Source of the DNA: Tetmemena sp. SeJ-2015
Lineage: Eukaryota > Ciliophora > Spirotrichea > Sporadotrichida > Oxytrichidae
Direction of reading: 5' to 3'
DNA: 64,000 nt
Assembly (NCBI GenBank): GCA_027382625.1
Contig: JAJKFJ010020858.1
Span: forward strand, 43,876-107,875
A program made the position numbers and the translations under genes. The notes beneath the pieces are model-generated. The model saw only the letters and a program-made list of their open reading frames with translations, was not told the DNA's origin and ran no database searches. Of this stretch, positions 44,539 through 59,700 are shown piece by piece. Each line of letters begins with the position of its first letter. The first letter of the stretch is position 1.

Positions 44539-45999
44539 TCATTTCTTACTTTTTGAGGGCAGAGGTAACTCTGAGTTAAGACAAGGTCTTGGCTCCTCCT
44601 AAGTAAAGAAAGGGTGTTGCAGAGCCTCAGCAGCTGTTGGTCTGTTTGCAGGATTGAGTTGAAGCAATTTATCAAGAAGGTCCAAGCAAGCAGGTGTAGC
44701 AAAGGGGAACACCTCAGACATAGGTTTGACATCCTTGATTGTGAACTCCAAATAGTTAGGAAGATCTTCCACTCCTGGCCATGTAGAGTTAAATACTTAA
44801 TGAATCAACATTAAAGGGAGTTGTTTGGGGATCCCCTTAAAGTGAAGATCATGCTGAGCATTTCGATGTCTGTTCTTCCAGGAAACAGAGGGAGTCTAAT
44901 CAGTAACTCACCTAAGATGCAGCCTACTGCCCACATATCAATCAAAGGCCCATAAAACTTGGAAGCGAAGAATACTTCTGGTGCCCTGTACTCTCTCGTT
45001 ACCACTCCGGCAGAGTTATAATATAATCAAAATGATTTTAAGATTATGCATATTTTGAGTGCTATCTCTCTGGCGTTCCAAAGACCTTTGCGAGACCAAA
45101 ATCTGCGAGCTTGAGCGTTCCATCTTCAGATATAAGTAAGTTACCAGGAGTCAAATCCTATTAGCATAAATGAGTACTTAAAACTTTGAGGCTTGTTATG
45201 TACTTACTCTGTGCATGATAAAGTTAGAGTGAAGATAGTCCATGGCACACAGAATCTAAAACATAATGTTCTTGATGTGCTGCTCCTTAAGTTCTATACT
45301 CTTATCTCTGATGAGTGCTGTGAATTCATGAGGACAGAATTCAAGAGAGAGGAAGATAATCTTCTGAATGTAGAATACATCATGAAGAGCTATCACGTTA
45401 GGATGGCAAGTTTCTTGCAGGATCTTGATTTCTCTCAGAGCTGTGAATGGGATTCCATTTCGATCCTATATTGAGAGTCAATGATGATGATTATTATTTT
45501 ATAAACCGTAATCTTGAAAAGCTCCTCTTAATGATTGCTAAATCCAATCTGACTTACATTGAAAGAATTAAGCTTGAACTTCTTGATAGCGACTAGTCTT
45601 TCCTTCTTTTGCTGAGCATCTTGATTTCCCTCTTCTGCTTATGCTTGTCCCTCAAACTGATTATTCTTATCGAATAGCTGCTGCTTATCTTTAAGTTGGA
45701 CTAGTGCTACTTTCTCTTCCTCCTCTTGCATTTTCACATCTTCGTTCTTTTCTGCAGGAGCATCATAATCATCATACTTAAAAGTAGACTACATATTTCA
45801 TTCCATGTTAGTTAATATACTTGGGAGGATCTCTGATTTTATCAAGCAAGTTCAGATATTTGGGATCTATCTTCCTCTGTCCCCCTGCTGGCTTGGTATC
45901 CACTGCAAGGAATACAGTACCGTAAGAGCCCTCTCCCAAGCGTCTGACCTTCCTGTATCTGCCATTAAGCAGTTCCTCTTTTTGTTGTGATGACTCCAT
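44539..45999 (-). CDS. CDK7-like cyclin-dependent kinase
   Basis: Minus-strand kinase from ATG 45997-45999: glycine loop [14 protein letters not shown], beta-3 lysine in [10 protein letters not shown], a PSTAIRE-equivalent helix [72 protein letters not shown] and a C-terminal [14 protein letters not shown], ending at TGA 44539-44541. The LAK.FG.P segment and T-loop order resemble CDK7 (CAK/TFIIH). Oddities: about 85 acidic/Gln-rich residues inserted between beta-2 and beta-3, and Thr in place of the usual Lys in HRDLK. Introns with GTAAGT donors follow FKLNSFN, split MHR from DLTPGN, and probably lie upstream of SAGVVT. One IES is listed below. Confidence 0.88.
45774..45816. other. IES in CDK7-like gene, 43 bp, pointer AAGTAT
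   Basis: ATACTT on the + strand repeats at 45774-45779 and 45817-45822. Deletion joins IRDPPKY to [12 protein letters not shown], so the acidic insert is part of the protein and is not an artefact of this IES. Confidence 0.82.
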
Positions 46000-46339
46000 A
46001 TTATTATTCTCCTTCTTGATTTCTATCCCTCTCTAATTTGTAATTATAAATTTCTCCTCTTTTAAACTTTAAATTTCAAATCATCCATCCTTCACCTCCC
46101 TCTAAATTTTAAAATTGCCAATTACATCATCACCATGTAACTTGCCTATTTTATTATAAGCGTGTGAGTAAGGTAGAAGTTTGAATTTTAATAATTGTTT
46201 AAAATATTATAGAGTCAAAGAAATAAGAATACTCACCCCTCAAAACGAACTAACTACTTTTAAAGTTAACTCACTCATAAATTGTAAATACACCGCCTAC
46301 CTCAAAGAAGGATTATAATTATAATTGGTGTTAGAAATC
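46000..46339. other. divergent intergenic region, CDK7-like / katanin
   Basis: 340 bp between two divergent starts. AT-rich with pyrimidine tracts near the CDK start. Presumed promoters and somatic chromosome ends; no specific element identified. Confidence 0.4.
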
Positions 46340-49137
<2,798 letters not shown>

Positions 49138-49410
49138 AGCAATAAAAGGAAATGAGAAGAGACTTCTTATGAGAATAGATATATCAATGATGACAGTTAA
49201 TTCTTAAAGCAACTTTAATACATAGAAATTTTGTGTGAGCCTTTGTGTTTAATGAAATAAGGTATAGTTTAAGTTAGTGTCTTATAATAATTGATTGACT
49301 GAGTTAATTCGAGAATTATAATTAAATGACAATGAAATAATTACAAAGCACAACAATCAACAAATTATCTTTGTACCTATGATGTTGATTTCTTAATAAT
49401 TCTACATTGA

Positions 49411-50195
49411 ATGAGGCTAACACTTGTCCTGGCTGCGGTGATGAGCAGCAGTCTGATTCTAGCTGAGGAGATGAAGTTCACCTACACTCTTCCCGACAGG
49501 CAGTCAATCTGCTTCTTCCAAAACCTTGCAGAGAATATCCAAGGTAAGATTAATGTCAAGGTATTGCAGACTATTGCCAGATATGCTATAAATGAGGCAA
49601 TATTATAATTTTGAAAGTGATTATCTCGAAAGATAATCAGGTCTTTTACAAGTTAAGTTTCAATATTTGACCTTATTTTAGCTGTGGTGGAGGTAACTTC
49701 CCAAAGTGATCAACTCAGTTTCACTGTAAACGACCCCAAGGGAAAGCAACTTGAGTTCCAGGTACACTCCCCATTCCATCATTGCAAATCTAACTATTTT
49801 GATTGTAGGAGAACACCTCAAAGTTCAGATACCAATTCAGTGCATTCTCAGGAGGCAGCTATCAGATGTGCATCGCAAACAAGGAGACTCGCTCTAACGA
49901 CTTTGAGTTCATGATTCAAACTGGTGTTGAGGCAAAGGACTACAGCAACATCATTACCAAGAAGCACCTGAAACCTATCGAAGTGCAGGCACAGAAGGTG
50001 CAAGACATGGTAAAGCAGCTGCGTTAGGAGCTATCCTACCTCGTCATGAATGAGGAGTAGTTGAAGGAGCAAAACTAAAAGATAAAGTCAAGAGTGCTCA
50101 TATTCGGTGTCATCTCTATCCTTGTGATGGCAGTCTCCACCTACCTGCAGATCTCCTACCTAAAGAACTTCTTCAGGTACAAGAAGATCATTTGA
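49411..50195 (+). CDS. p24/TMED (emp24) family cargo receptor
   Basis: Early secretory pathway membrane protein of COPI/COPII vesicles. ATG 49411 begins a signal peptide (LTLVLAAVMSSSLILA). A GOLD-domain beta-sandwich follows with the two expected cysteines (QSICFFQNL and SYQMCIANKE). A coiled-coil neck contains VQAQKVQDMVKQLRQELSYL. One transmembrane helix, VLIFGVISILVMAVSTYLQ, leads to a short cytosolic tail with FF and a terminal lysine pair (NFFRYKKII), the usual p24 sorting signal. Full family length, about 200 residues. Two GT-AG introns were read (about 49544-49680 and 49762-49808). TGA 50193-50195. Confidence 0.92.
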
Positions 50196-50520
50196 ATGAA
50201 GGATTAAGATGAGGAAAAAGGAGCAATAAAGAAATTGAAGCAGTATAATGTCAATAGAATGCATCTAAATGCTTATTCATCAAATCCCTCTTCTTATGCC
50301 TAACAAAGGTAGATGAGAGAATGAATTACAGAATACTTAAATGCACAAGAAGATATTTAGGAGTTGTTTGGTCTAGTAGGAAGCAGTTTAAGAATTTGCC
50401 AAAGATCAATCTAGCAAACTCTCGTCGTTTTGCAAACCCTTTTTAGCTTCGCTCTGGCCAAGCATTTCGAGTCTTTAGTTCACTGCAATATCGCTACTTA
50501 AAAAATAGAAAAAAAGGATA
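50196..50520 (+). CDS. possible small reading frame after p24 gene
   Basis: ATG at 50196, immediately after the p24 stop, opens MKDQDEEKGAIKKLKQYNVN. A TGA near 50322 interrupts it, but the same frame continues with ITEYLNAQEDIQELFGLVG and a hydrophobic end. It may be a separate short gene with an IES, or 3' flank. The opposite strand is also open here as the tail of the EML-like gene, so only one of the two can be right over much of this stretch. Not recognised. Confidence 0.25.
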
Positions 50521-53500
50521 GGAAAATAACGGCGTGCTATTCTGCTAGAGATAGTGATGCTGCTAGTTAGCTTATGGCATTTGCTAGCGGCTACTTAGCT
50601 AAGGGCGATTAACTTGAGCGTTTCCTCCATTTCCACCACCACCATTTGAGTTCTAGTTGTTACCTATATCCTCAACACTTGAGTTAAGTTGATTTAGAAG
50701 ACCCATCATCATATTCTACTATGGAAGACTGCCCTTTGGAGTGGGTACTTGTATCTACAGGTTCTGAGAAAAATAAAATGAGAAGGATGATAGGGCTGTG
50801 GCTCCTTATTGAGGCCGAATGCTTTATAGGCCCAGAGTAGAATCGTGCTATCATACTCACTAACTGTAATTAGGAACATATCATCTGGTGTGAACTTCAA
50901 ACAGATCACCTGGCTCAAATGACCTGAGTCAAGCTGCTAGAAGCTCTGCCCAGGAAGATGAGCGGGATACATGAAGACTTTTGGAACACCATGGATATCT
51001 CCCACAGCTAAGTATTTTCCATCTCCCGAAACACTGACTGAATTGACATCAGTCTCTATCATAGTCTCGTTATTTATCTTGTATAAATATACGCTTATAT
51101 TCCAGATTCCGATTGTGTCATATGAGTAGATGGTACATTTCCTATCCCAAACCACGTCCTTCAACTTAGCTGAATCTATCTTTACAAATTAGCCTGGTCC
51201 AAGCAGCTCCCAAGATAAGATCTGCCCATCTATTGAGTTAGTCATAGCGTACTATGATTGCTTATCAAACTGAATCTATGTGACTTGCTATATGTTTCCC
51301 ATTATTCATGCAAAAAGATTTATTATATTTAACCCTTGAGTAAACCAATTTAGTTGAACTCCTCTGAGGTCGCATCAAAGACAACGATATCTTTATTGCA
51401 AGTAATAACCAAATATTTGCCATCTGGAGAGAACTTCACGCATTAAACAGGATATCTGCGATTTAGATCAAACAGCTTCAGGCAATCGATCTAGAAGTAC
51501 TCACCCTCGTTATCATAGACTTGGAAAACTTCAAACACTCCACTCTCATACCCCATTGCAAAGTATTTTCCATCAGGTGAGAAATCGCAAGATTTTGCTT
51601 GGTACTGAAGCTCGATGCAGTTAATTAAGGAGTTGCGTCTCTTTTGGAGATGTGCTTCATAGGAGTAGAGTCTTAAATGCTTGTCAAGTCCTACAACAGC
51701 ATATATCTTTCGCTTTGGATGGCAAGTAATAAACTGGGGCTACTAAGAGGGTCCAGCGATGAGCACCTCTCTATGGCTCTTTTAGATGTCGAATTTCATG
51801 ATAATGTTTTCATTGAAACCGATGATGAGTATGTCATTCTTGAAGCTGAATGAGCGAGGTGTTAGTTTTAAGCTTTCTGAACCTAATTTGCAGTTGATCT
51901 CCTCATCATAAACAAATAAAAAAGGTTTCATAATATTAAGGAGTAAACATTTATTTACAAGTCAAACTATTCAGCTTGGCTGAACTGGCCTTCAGTATTC
52001 CACAGAGATACTTTGCCTTAGTCACTAAGAGTCATTAGATAGCTAGAGTCGTTTCTGTTAATGATACCCATGCAGTGGATTCCACTCGGCTCAGCTCTAA
52101 ACTTAGAATGAATGCTTTTATCAGAGCAGCCGAATACTTGCACTAATCCCTCCTCTCCTCCTGCAAACACATCATCTCCATGGAAAGCTATCTGATAAAT
52201 GTTCCCTAAGGAGTCATTTTGATTATCAAACTAAGATGTAGTCTCTTCTAAACCAAATATAGAAAGTTACAGGTAAGATAAATTTAGTGAGTGATGTTTA
52301 TCAGTCTTTCGTTTGTCTTGATCTAGAAGAACCTCACTCCTTTGTGAAGAGCAAGTACGATATTTAAGACATGAGTGTCTGAGTGCCCATGATCAAAGTA
52401 AAGTCCGTGCACCTGCACATCTTTCCCCACTACACATTCACAAACTGGTTGCACTCCTTTAACCAAGCCTTTGTTAGCTTTGCTATTCAAGTTAATTCAA
52501 GTTAAAATATGAATGCCTGCATTTAAGAGATCCTTGACTTTCCAAACTGCAACAGTGATTCTATCTGAAGGCAAACCTCCAACAGTCACTATGAATTCTC
52601 CATTCTCACAAAAACCCACTTAAGTGATGTTGCATGCGTGATAAGCGACACTCACCATGCGATGGCAAGTTTTCAAGTCCCAAATATTGAAGACCCCTAG
52701 CTAGGTTTGATTGGCAGAGTTGCCATTCCTTGCTGAAAGTTGTTAAGTAGAGGCCTTGGGATCTGCTCTTTGAGCCGAGCACATCATGAAGATGGGCTTG
52801 TTGAAAGTGACATGCTGAATTAGTTCAGTGTGACCTTGCAAGATCTGCTACTGGTAAGTGAATATGTTCATGACCACCAATAGAGTAGAAGACTAAAGAA
52901 AAGAATGAGGAAAAAAAGCGAATTCATTTCATTAAGTAAACTTACAAAGAAGAGGACATGCTCAGAATCGATGAAGATTAAATTATTGCGAGAGGAGGAC
53001 TTTCCATTATAAGAAGGCACATAAGAGAGCTTCATATTCAAATTAGGTCTAATTGTTGGGTCGTCTCTTGCAATAGGTACTTCTGGAGAATATACATAGG
53101 TTGAGATGCGTCCGAACGATGCTTGCACTGCATTTTCGAAAAACTAGATAAGAAATCGTTTCTATGTTTATATTGGCTAAAAACTAGTTAACAGGAGCTT
53201 GTAGTCCCAGTTTTGAATTATCCAGGTTGTTGTTTCCAGATTACTTGCGAAGAGAAGTTCCTTTATTTTCCTCTTTAGCATTCCTCAGTCCTTAGTTTAA
53301 AATGAAAATTTACAATTCTTTTTATATTAATTGCTGTTAGGTTTGATATCTGAGGTTCCTCTTCTTTGAGAGCCAGCTCTGGAATCTCTAAGAGCCCCCG
53401 GTGGTCTTGTTACGGATCCATTACGCGATCTGGTATTGCCATCAAAGTTCATTGACGAATTCAGTTAGTTATTTAAATAATTGAGACTAACAATAGACAC

Positions 53501-53607
53501 CAAATTAAGTTATTTTTAGAAGCAGTTTGTGAGACCATTTTATTGGAGCTGGGTTTAATGGCTGATCCAGCTAAGTTTCTGCTTTGAGAGAATAATAAAT
53601 ATTTCAT
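50251..53607 (-). CDS. EML/EMAP-like microtubule-associated WD40 protein
   Basis: The N-terminal part is polar and Arg/Ser-rich (NTRSRNGSVTRPPGALRDS). A HELP-type motif follows, NLNMKLSYVPSYNG...RNNLIFI (about 52970-53080), the hallmark that precedes the tandem propellers of EML proteins. WD-like repeats run through most of the gene: LGVFNIWDLKTCHRMV, SYLMTLSDQGKVSLWN, SCDFSPDGKYFAMG, VKFSPDGKYLVITCNKD, SVSVSGDGKYLAVGD and VICLKFTPDDMFLITVSE. The end is Asn/Gly/Gln-rich. Homology stops near 50600; the TGA used is 50251-50253. A GTAAGT...CTTTAG intron lies near 52894-52947, and several IESs and shifts occur. The start is taken at 53605-53607. Role on microtubules is inferred from the family. 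Confidence 0.83.
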
Positions 53608-53832
53608 TCTTATATAATTGAAACTCCGATTTTAACATTAAAATTAAATACTATTCCTGATTGCTTTTGAGATAAGTAACTAATTTTAATTTATTTGAAA
53701 ATTAATTGATACCTTAGCTTTCGCTATTTATTAGTGTTCTTAATCGAATCAACTTATTCCAGAGACTTAGTCTGACTTAACCAATTAATAAACAAGCTCC
53801 CATTTGTTGTCTTTTTATTTCTCTTGAATTAG

Positions 53833-56562
53833 TCAGTCTTCTTTTAAGAACTTCTTATTTGTCTTACAGAATGATTAAGTGAGGGAGAGCGGCCCTAGCT
53901 GGTCAAAACTCTTAAGCTGACCTAATTACTATTGGGATCCTTGCTCATCCATTCACTTATCACTGCTTTATTTACTCTTTCACTTGAAAGAGCCATTCTT
54001 TGATTCCTCTTTTTAAGAAATTGATTATAGAATATGATAATTGGCTCTTCTTGCTGCTTTCTGAGTCTTTCCTCAAGCTGACGCTGGGATTCCTCTGACT
54101 GTTTATGCCACAGCTCTCTATAGTTATTTTAAATGAAATTTAATGATGATAAGTAGTGACCGCCTTCTTTCTCGATGATAAAAAACTCAATATGCTTCGT
54201 AAAAAATTTATTGATGAGTTCCTCATGGGAACCTTGCTCTGCGATTTCTCCATGCTTAAGAACAATCCAATCAAAGAATTAGCTAATTTCAATGAATAAA
54301 TTCGTTGTTGAATGATGATGTCGCAGTCCTTGACAGTGGAGAGTCTATGAGCTATCATCAGAGTGGTAGACTATCTAGCAACCTCATCGATAGCTTTCTA
54401 GATCTCTCTTTCAGTGTTAGTGTCTAATGCAGAAGTAGCTTCGTCAAACACCATGATTAAGTCATAGTTATAAACTACTAAACTATATGATAGGAGTTCT
54501 CTTGAGAAGGGCTCTTGCAATGGCAACTCTCTGCTTCTCTCCTCCTGAGAGCTTGAGTCCTCTCTCTCCCACGAGTTCCTTGTAGCCCTTGGCCTTCTCC
54601 ATGATGAATGAGTGGATTTGAGCTCTCTAAGAAGATGGCTGAATTCAAGTTTTATTCTTTTATTCACACCAAATTAGGTGTTATAATGAATGAGCTTGAC
54701 GAGTCTGTCTGTGTTCTACTTATCATCAAGCAACTCCTTAATGTTAGGGTCTCTGACTCCACCATAACCGATGTTGTACATGATGGTGTCGTTGAAAAGC
54801 ACGCAATCTTGGGGCACGATTGCTATCATAGATCTCAAGTCATTCACCTTTAGTCTTGTAATGTCAACACCGTCTATAAAGATCTGCCCACCCTAGATAT
54901 CGTAGAATCTGTAAAGCAGTCTCACTATCGTACTCTTGCCACTGCCAGTTGATCCTACTATAGCCACTGACTTACCAGCAGGTACCTTGAAGCTTAAGTT
55001 TTCACAAAATATAGAAGTAGTGTTAATAAATATGCGATAGATAGTTTTTAATGATGAGCCTTTAGTCTTTCTCGAGCTCTTTCTTGTCATAAGTGAAACT
55101 GACATTCCTGAATTCAATCTCTCCACCCTTGATTGCTGAATGAGATATCAGACTTTAATTATAACTATGAATGAACGGGATAAGCAGGATCCTTGATGGT
55201 CTCATCAATCTCTAGTAGCTCGAAGACGAGCTCTACATCGACCATTGATTGACGGATGAAACGCCAGAAAGTTCCCAAGAAGTTGAGTGGCGCATACATC
55301 TATTGAATATAGGTGCTAATCATCACAAAGTCTCCCACATTGAATAAAACTACTATATCATGCATACTTCAAACTCGATGAATGTCTGAGTGGGATCTAT
55401 GATCTTGCTATAAGCAACTACGAGTGACCCAAGAAGTCCACAAGCGATAATTTAAGTAATGAGAAAGAAGTACTTTTGAATGAAAATTAAGAGATGATGA
55501 AGGACTAGCTGATGTTGAGAACGACAAGGCTGTTAGCAACTCTCACGTTTTCTGTCTTGTATTCAACCAGAGCTTTCAAGTATCTCTCTTCCTCGTGGTC
55601 CTCTGCATTGAAGTAATCTTAAATTTCCTGCAACTTATACTCCTAATAGTTAAAATTGTTTACTTAACAGTCTCAAAATTTAGGAGTGAATCAGTGGCTT
55701 TTTGATTATACTCAGTATCCTTGATTGCCATATTCTTGAAGTACTTGGCTCTCCACTCAGTGAGGACGCCTGTGGCTGCTACGTATATAACCACTGAACC
55801 TGCACAGATTGAGAAGATGGAGAAGGAGTAGAAAACATAGATGACTATCAATACAAAGATCAACTCAACAAATATGGGCACCAAATTGAACAGCATGTAT
55901 CTCAAGATCTACCCAAATGCCATTGAACCACGTGATGCAATTCTAATCACCTTGCCAGTCTCTCTTGAGAGGTGGAAAGCAAGTGACTAGCGCTGAATGT
56001 GATTGTAGACCAAGTGAGCGATGTAGGCTTCTGCACTCGCTGCAACATTAGCAAAGGGGATTTCTCTGATGTTGTTCACGAAATCTGCGGAGAATTTCAC
56101 TGAAACGTAGAGGATAACAAGCATGTAAGTGGAGGTATGGTCAGCTTCTGTAGATAAATTGGGATTGCCGTCTTCAACTGTGATCGTGTCAATCAGGTAC
56201 TTGAGGATGATAGGGTGAGTAACGTTCAGAGCTCTTGATAAAAAGAGGAGGAATACTGTGAGTACAGTTTGAACTCGGATCAAGAACCCTCCCCGCCATA
56301 AGTAGGGCACTGTGAACTTGGTATTCATGATATCTTATAATGTACAACTTAATGAGAGATTCTAATTTATTTTGCAATAAAATCCCAAAGGCCATACTTC
56401 TTCTTTTCCGGCTCTGCGGGTTTTGTTTATTCAGTTGGCTTTCCATCGCCTCCTTGTTTGGAGACGGGCTTTTCTTCGCTATTTAACGAGGCTGAGTAGC
56501 CTTGTCTTTTTTCATTAAAATTATAACTTATTTTTTTCTTTTTGTCTACTAGACTAGTTCAT
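53833..56562 (-). CDS. ATM1/ABCB7-like half ABC transporter
   Basis: Half-size exporter of the mitochondrial ATM1/ABCB7 type, which supplies cytosolic iron-sulfur assembly. After a Lys/Pro-rich leader the membrane domain has [20 protein letters not shown], then [18 protein letters not shown] and [18 protein letters not shown], very close to the ABCB7 pattern. The nucleotide-binding domain has Walker [40 protein letters not shown], signature [16 protein letters not shown], Walker [13 protein letters not shown] and H-loop IAHRLSTV. An extra charged tail of about 90 residues follows to TGA 53833-53835. IESs break the NBD and membrane domain at several points. The start at 56560-56562 assumes a one-base correction in an A-run. 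Mitochondrial location is inferred from the family. Confidence 0.9.
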
Positions 56563-56705
56563 TGTAGAATAGTGCGCGCGTTATAGACTTAGTTTGTCTA
56601 ATTATGCTGGATAATAATTATAATTAATAGAATCCTTGCAAGCTTAATGCAAATCATATAGGCTATGGCTCTCTAACACGCCAATATTACAACCTAAATT
56701 CAAAT

Positions 56706-59700
56706 TCAAACACACTCTCCCTTACACTATCTCTTTCTTTATTAAACCCTGCTCAAATTTGAGATTACTTACTTAATCTAATTAGCAATTTACAGATTGA
56801 TTTTTGACCAAATGAAAGATTTCTTATCTATATCATTAAAATTATAAAAAAGATCTATATTCCTATGATGCTTCTCTTTAGGCCATTAGGTTTCGACCTT
56901 GCGGCAGAGATGCATAATATTGAAAAGTTTTTTTCGTTGCTCTTTCTTTCTACCCTCATCCAATAGAACCTTTAGCATCGCACTGTTCAGAGATTTGCCT
57001 TTTGAGTCTTTAAGCTAACTTTAAGCAAGTGGTTGCTGAAAATATCCAGAGCTCTTATCTATTGATTTTGAGACTATACCTCTCTAGCTCTATTTTGTGA
57101 ATTGAACTTCTTATAAGAGAATTCTATTATTGATTGTGTGGCAAATAATAATATGAAGAGTCTTTTCGATGGAGAGTTAGAGTTACTTTTTTTGTTCTCA
57201 TTCAACTCATCTTCTGAATCAGACTCATTCACGACTTAATCTTCTTCCAGGCCAGTGATAGTCACAACAAAATATAATGTAATATTTGATAGGTTGAGAA
57301 AGAATGAGAGTCTGCCTTCGTTTCATTTCGTGAATAGCTTTATTTTTCTTGCTGAAGTCAACTCCCACCATCATAGTAGAAATCTAGCTAGACTATTTCA
57401 AATCCCTATTCAAGCAAAAAATATAATATGAGTCACCAAATAAACTATGATAAATAATTTGAATTGTTCTTGATGTAATCACGCACATTAACATAGTTTG
57501 TAGGATATTAAGAAATTAATCCTTTGATGGTTGGGTCTTAAAGAGTGGGAGTCTTATCCTTAAATGACAGGTTGAATTTTCCCTCCACTCGTTTTGAAGC
57601 AATAGAGAAAAAAAGCTCATAAATAGATTTGAAATTAAAAGGTTTTAATTAAATAGCAGCTGCTGCTTCTTAAGATCTCTTAGTTTCATTAGCTGAATTA
57701 GAGCTAAATCGTTTGTCTCCTGTTGAAGCCAAATCTCTTTTATTGTTTCCCTCTATATTTAGAGTCCCTTCCTTTATCAGGGAACTATGCTTGGCCTACA
57801 TGCTACGCTTTTTGAAAAACTTGTGAGGTACTAAGTTATCTGCCTCAATTTTCAACTATTCTATCCCAATTTTCGTCTATTCTATAATATTTGCTCTCTC
57901 ATTCGGAATTACTCCAGAGACTAAAGAAATTCGATTAAAAGCCGCTTGATCTTCGCGCTTTGAGCTTAACCCAAAGGCATTAGGGTTATTCTGTGTGGAA
58001 TTTAAAGGTAGATCTATAGAATTGCCTCTAGTATGATGAGACGTGAAATTCACGGACTTGCTCAGTAGAGAATTTTTGTGCTTCCTTTGTGCCCCTTGAG
58101 TTTGCAAACCACCCCTTGAGCGTGCTGTGTTTATATCGTTGTTTCTATTAGTTTCAAAAGTTTACTAAGTATCGAGACAGTATTCATAATTTTTTGGAGA
58201 GTCTGGCATTTGAATTGAAGTACCAAAGGTTGAGTTCTATACGTTCACTATGCTATTTTGAGCAAGGTCTAGTCTAAATCTTTGCGATGCCGACCCTCCC
58301 ACACTAAAGCCAATACTTCCTCCTCCATGTGTCCGAGCTCTCGCATGAGAAGTCGTAGGCACTGAGCCATTGCCAGTGAAGGAGCTAAACTAAGTGCTAT
58401 CAATCTAAAATTTCTAAGGTTTTTAATTTCCAAACCTCATTTTTGAAATGAAAGTCTTTTCCTCTTAGGTTGCTTATATGGCTGACTGATCTTGCCGTTG
58501 AATTTATGAGTTGAGATCAAAAGAAACGCTTGGCTAATGTCTAGAATTTATTCCTGATCTTAAAATAATCGCATAATTTAATCAATCTTTGAGTTTAAGG
58601 GATAGAAGTCAAGGGCTTTCCGTTTTGAACTTACTTTATCACTTGGCTCATTCTATCCTTACTGACATATCTATTTATATATTTAATTAAACTTATTATA
58701 TATTAATATACTTCGTTCTGCTTGCTTTTCAAATTCTGATTATTAACTGTACTAGGTCTTCCTCCATCAAAAGTATTATACTGCTACTATTAAAGCTCAG
58801 CCATGGACTTCTTAATCACGAATTCTTAAGAGGCCTTTTGATTATCCATTTTCAAATTTCCAAGTAAGATATTGTTGAGGCCACCTGCAACTATCTTTCC
58901 TTAAGCTCTACTTGGAGAAAGAGAATTTCCCTGTGAATTGCTGGCCTCAATACCTTATCTCTTGAGTATTGACTTTCGCATATTCATCTTCTCCTTCTAT
59001 TTCTTATGTTTCTTTACCCACTATTGCAATCTCTACTCTTTCGTCATTTCCTCTTCAGCTATTTTATTCTACTCAGGCTCATCATCTAGTAAAAAATATT
59101 ATAAACAGAGAAGTATAGAAATATCTGTACTCTCATACATTTCCGCAGCCTCTAAGTTGCCTTTAGCAATCGCCTTGAGTCTTAGTGTTTTTCGCTTCTC
59201 CTTCCTTTACTTCTCCTCTTCTTCTTGTTGAATTTCTTTGTAACTTTTTAAGATCCTCTTAGGAAGTGTATCCTCATAGAGCAGCTGAAGCCTATTTTTC
59301 TTATAGTCAAAGAAATACCCTTTAGCCACACAGTCTCTTTATATTTGATCCTTGTAAGGCATCTTCGCATCCTAGCTCACTACTATGTTATACTCCTCCT
59401 GTATTTGCTTTAGCTTTTTCAAATCCTCTCCCTGCTTCTGAATTATTTTCACTTGCTGCTTCATAACATTGGATAGTTTTTTCTCCTCAGTGGTTTTCAG
59501 CTCTTCTACAAAGGAGTTTAAGTTTCGTTTGACCATCAGTTCGTATTTCTCAGGCTCTTGATAGAGCTAGTCTTGCATCAACTGTAAATGAAAGTTCATC
59601 TTTGATCTCTCTAAGGAGAATATTGTGTCGATAGGCACAAAGAAGGCAGTCTAGTGGCTTCGGTCTATTTTCGCATTAAACATCTCAAATACAGCAGTCC

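Noticed and set aside
58938..59231. Plus-strand ORF, hydrophobic product
   Set aside because: It is antisense to the Lys/Glu-rich coiled coil of the large minus-strand gene; hydrophobic antisense frames are expected opposite such sequence.
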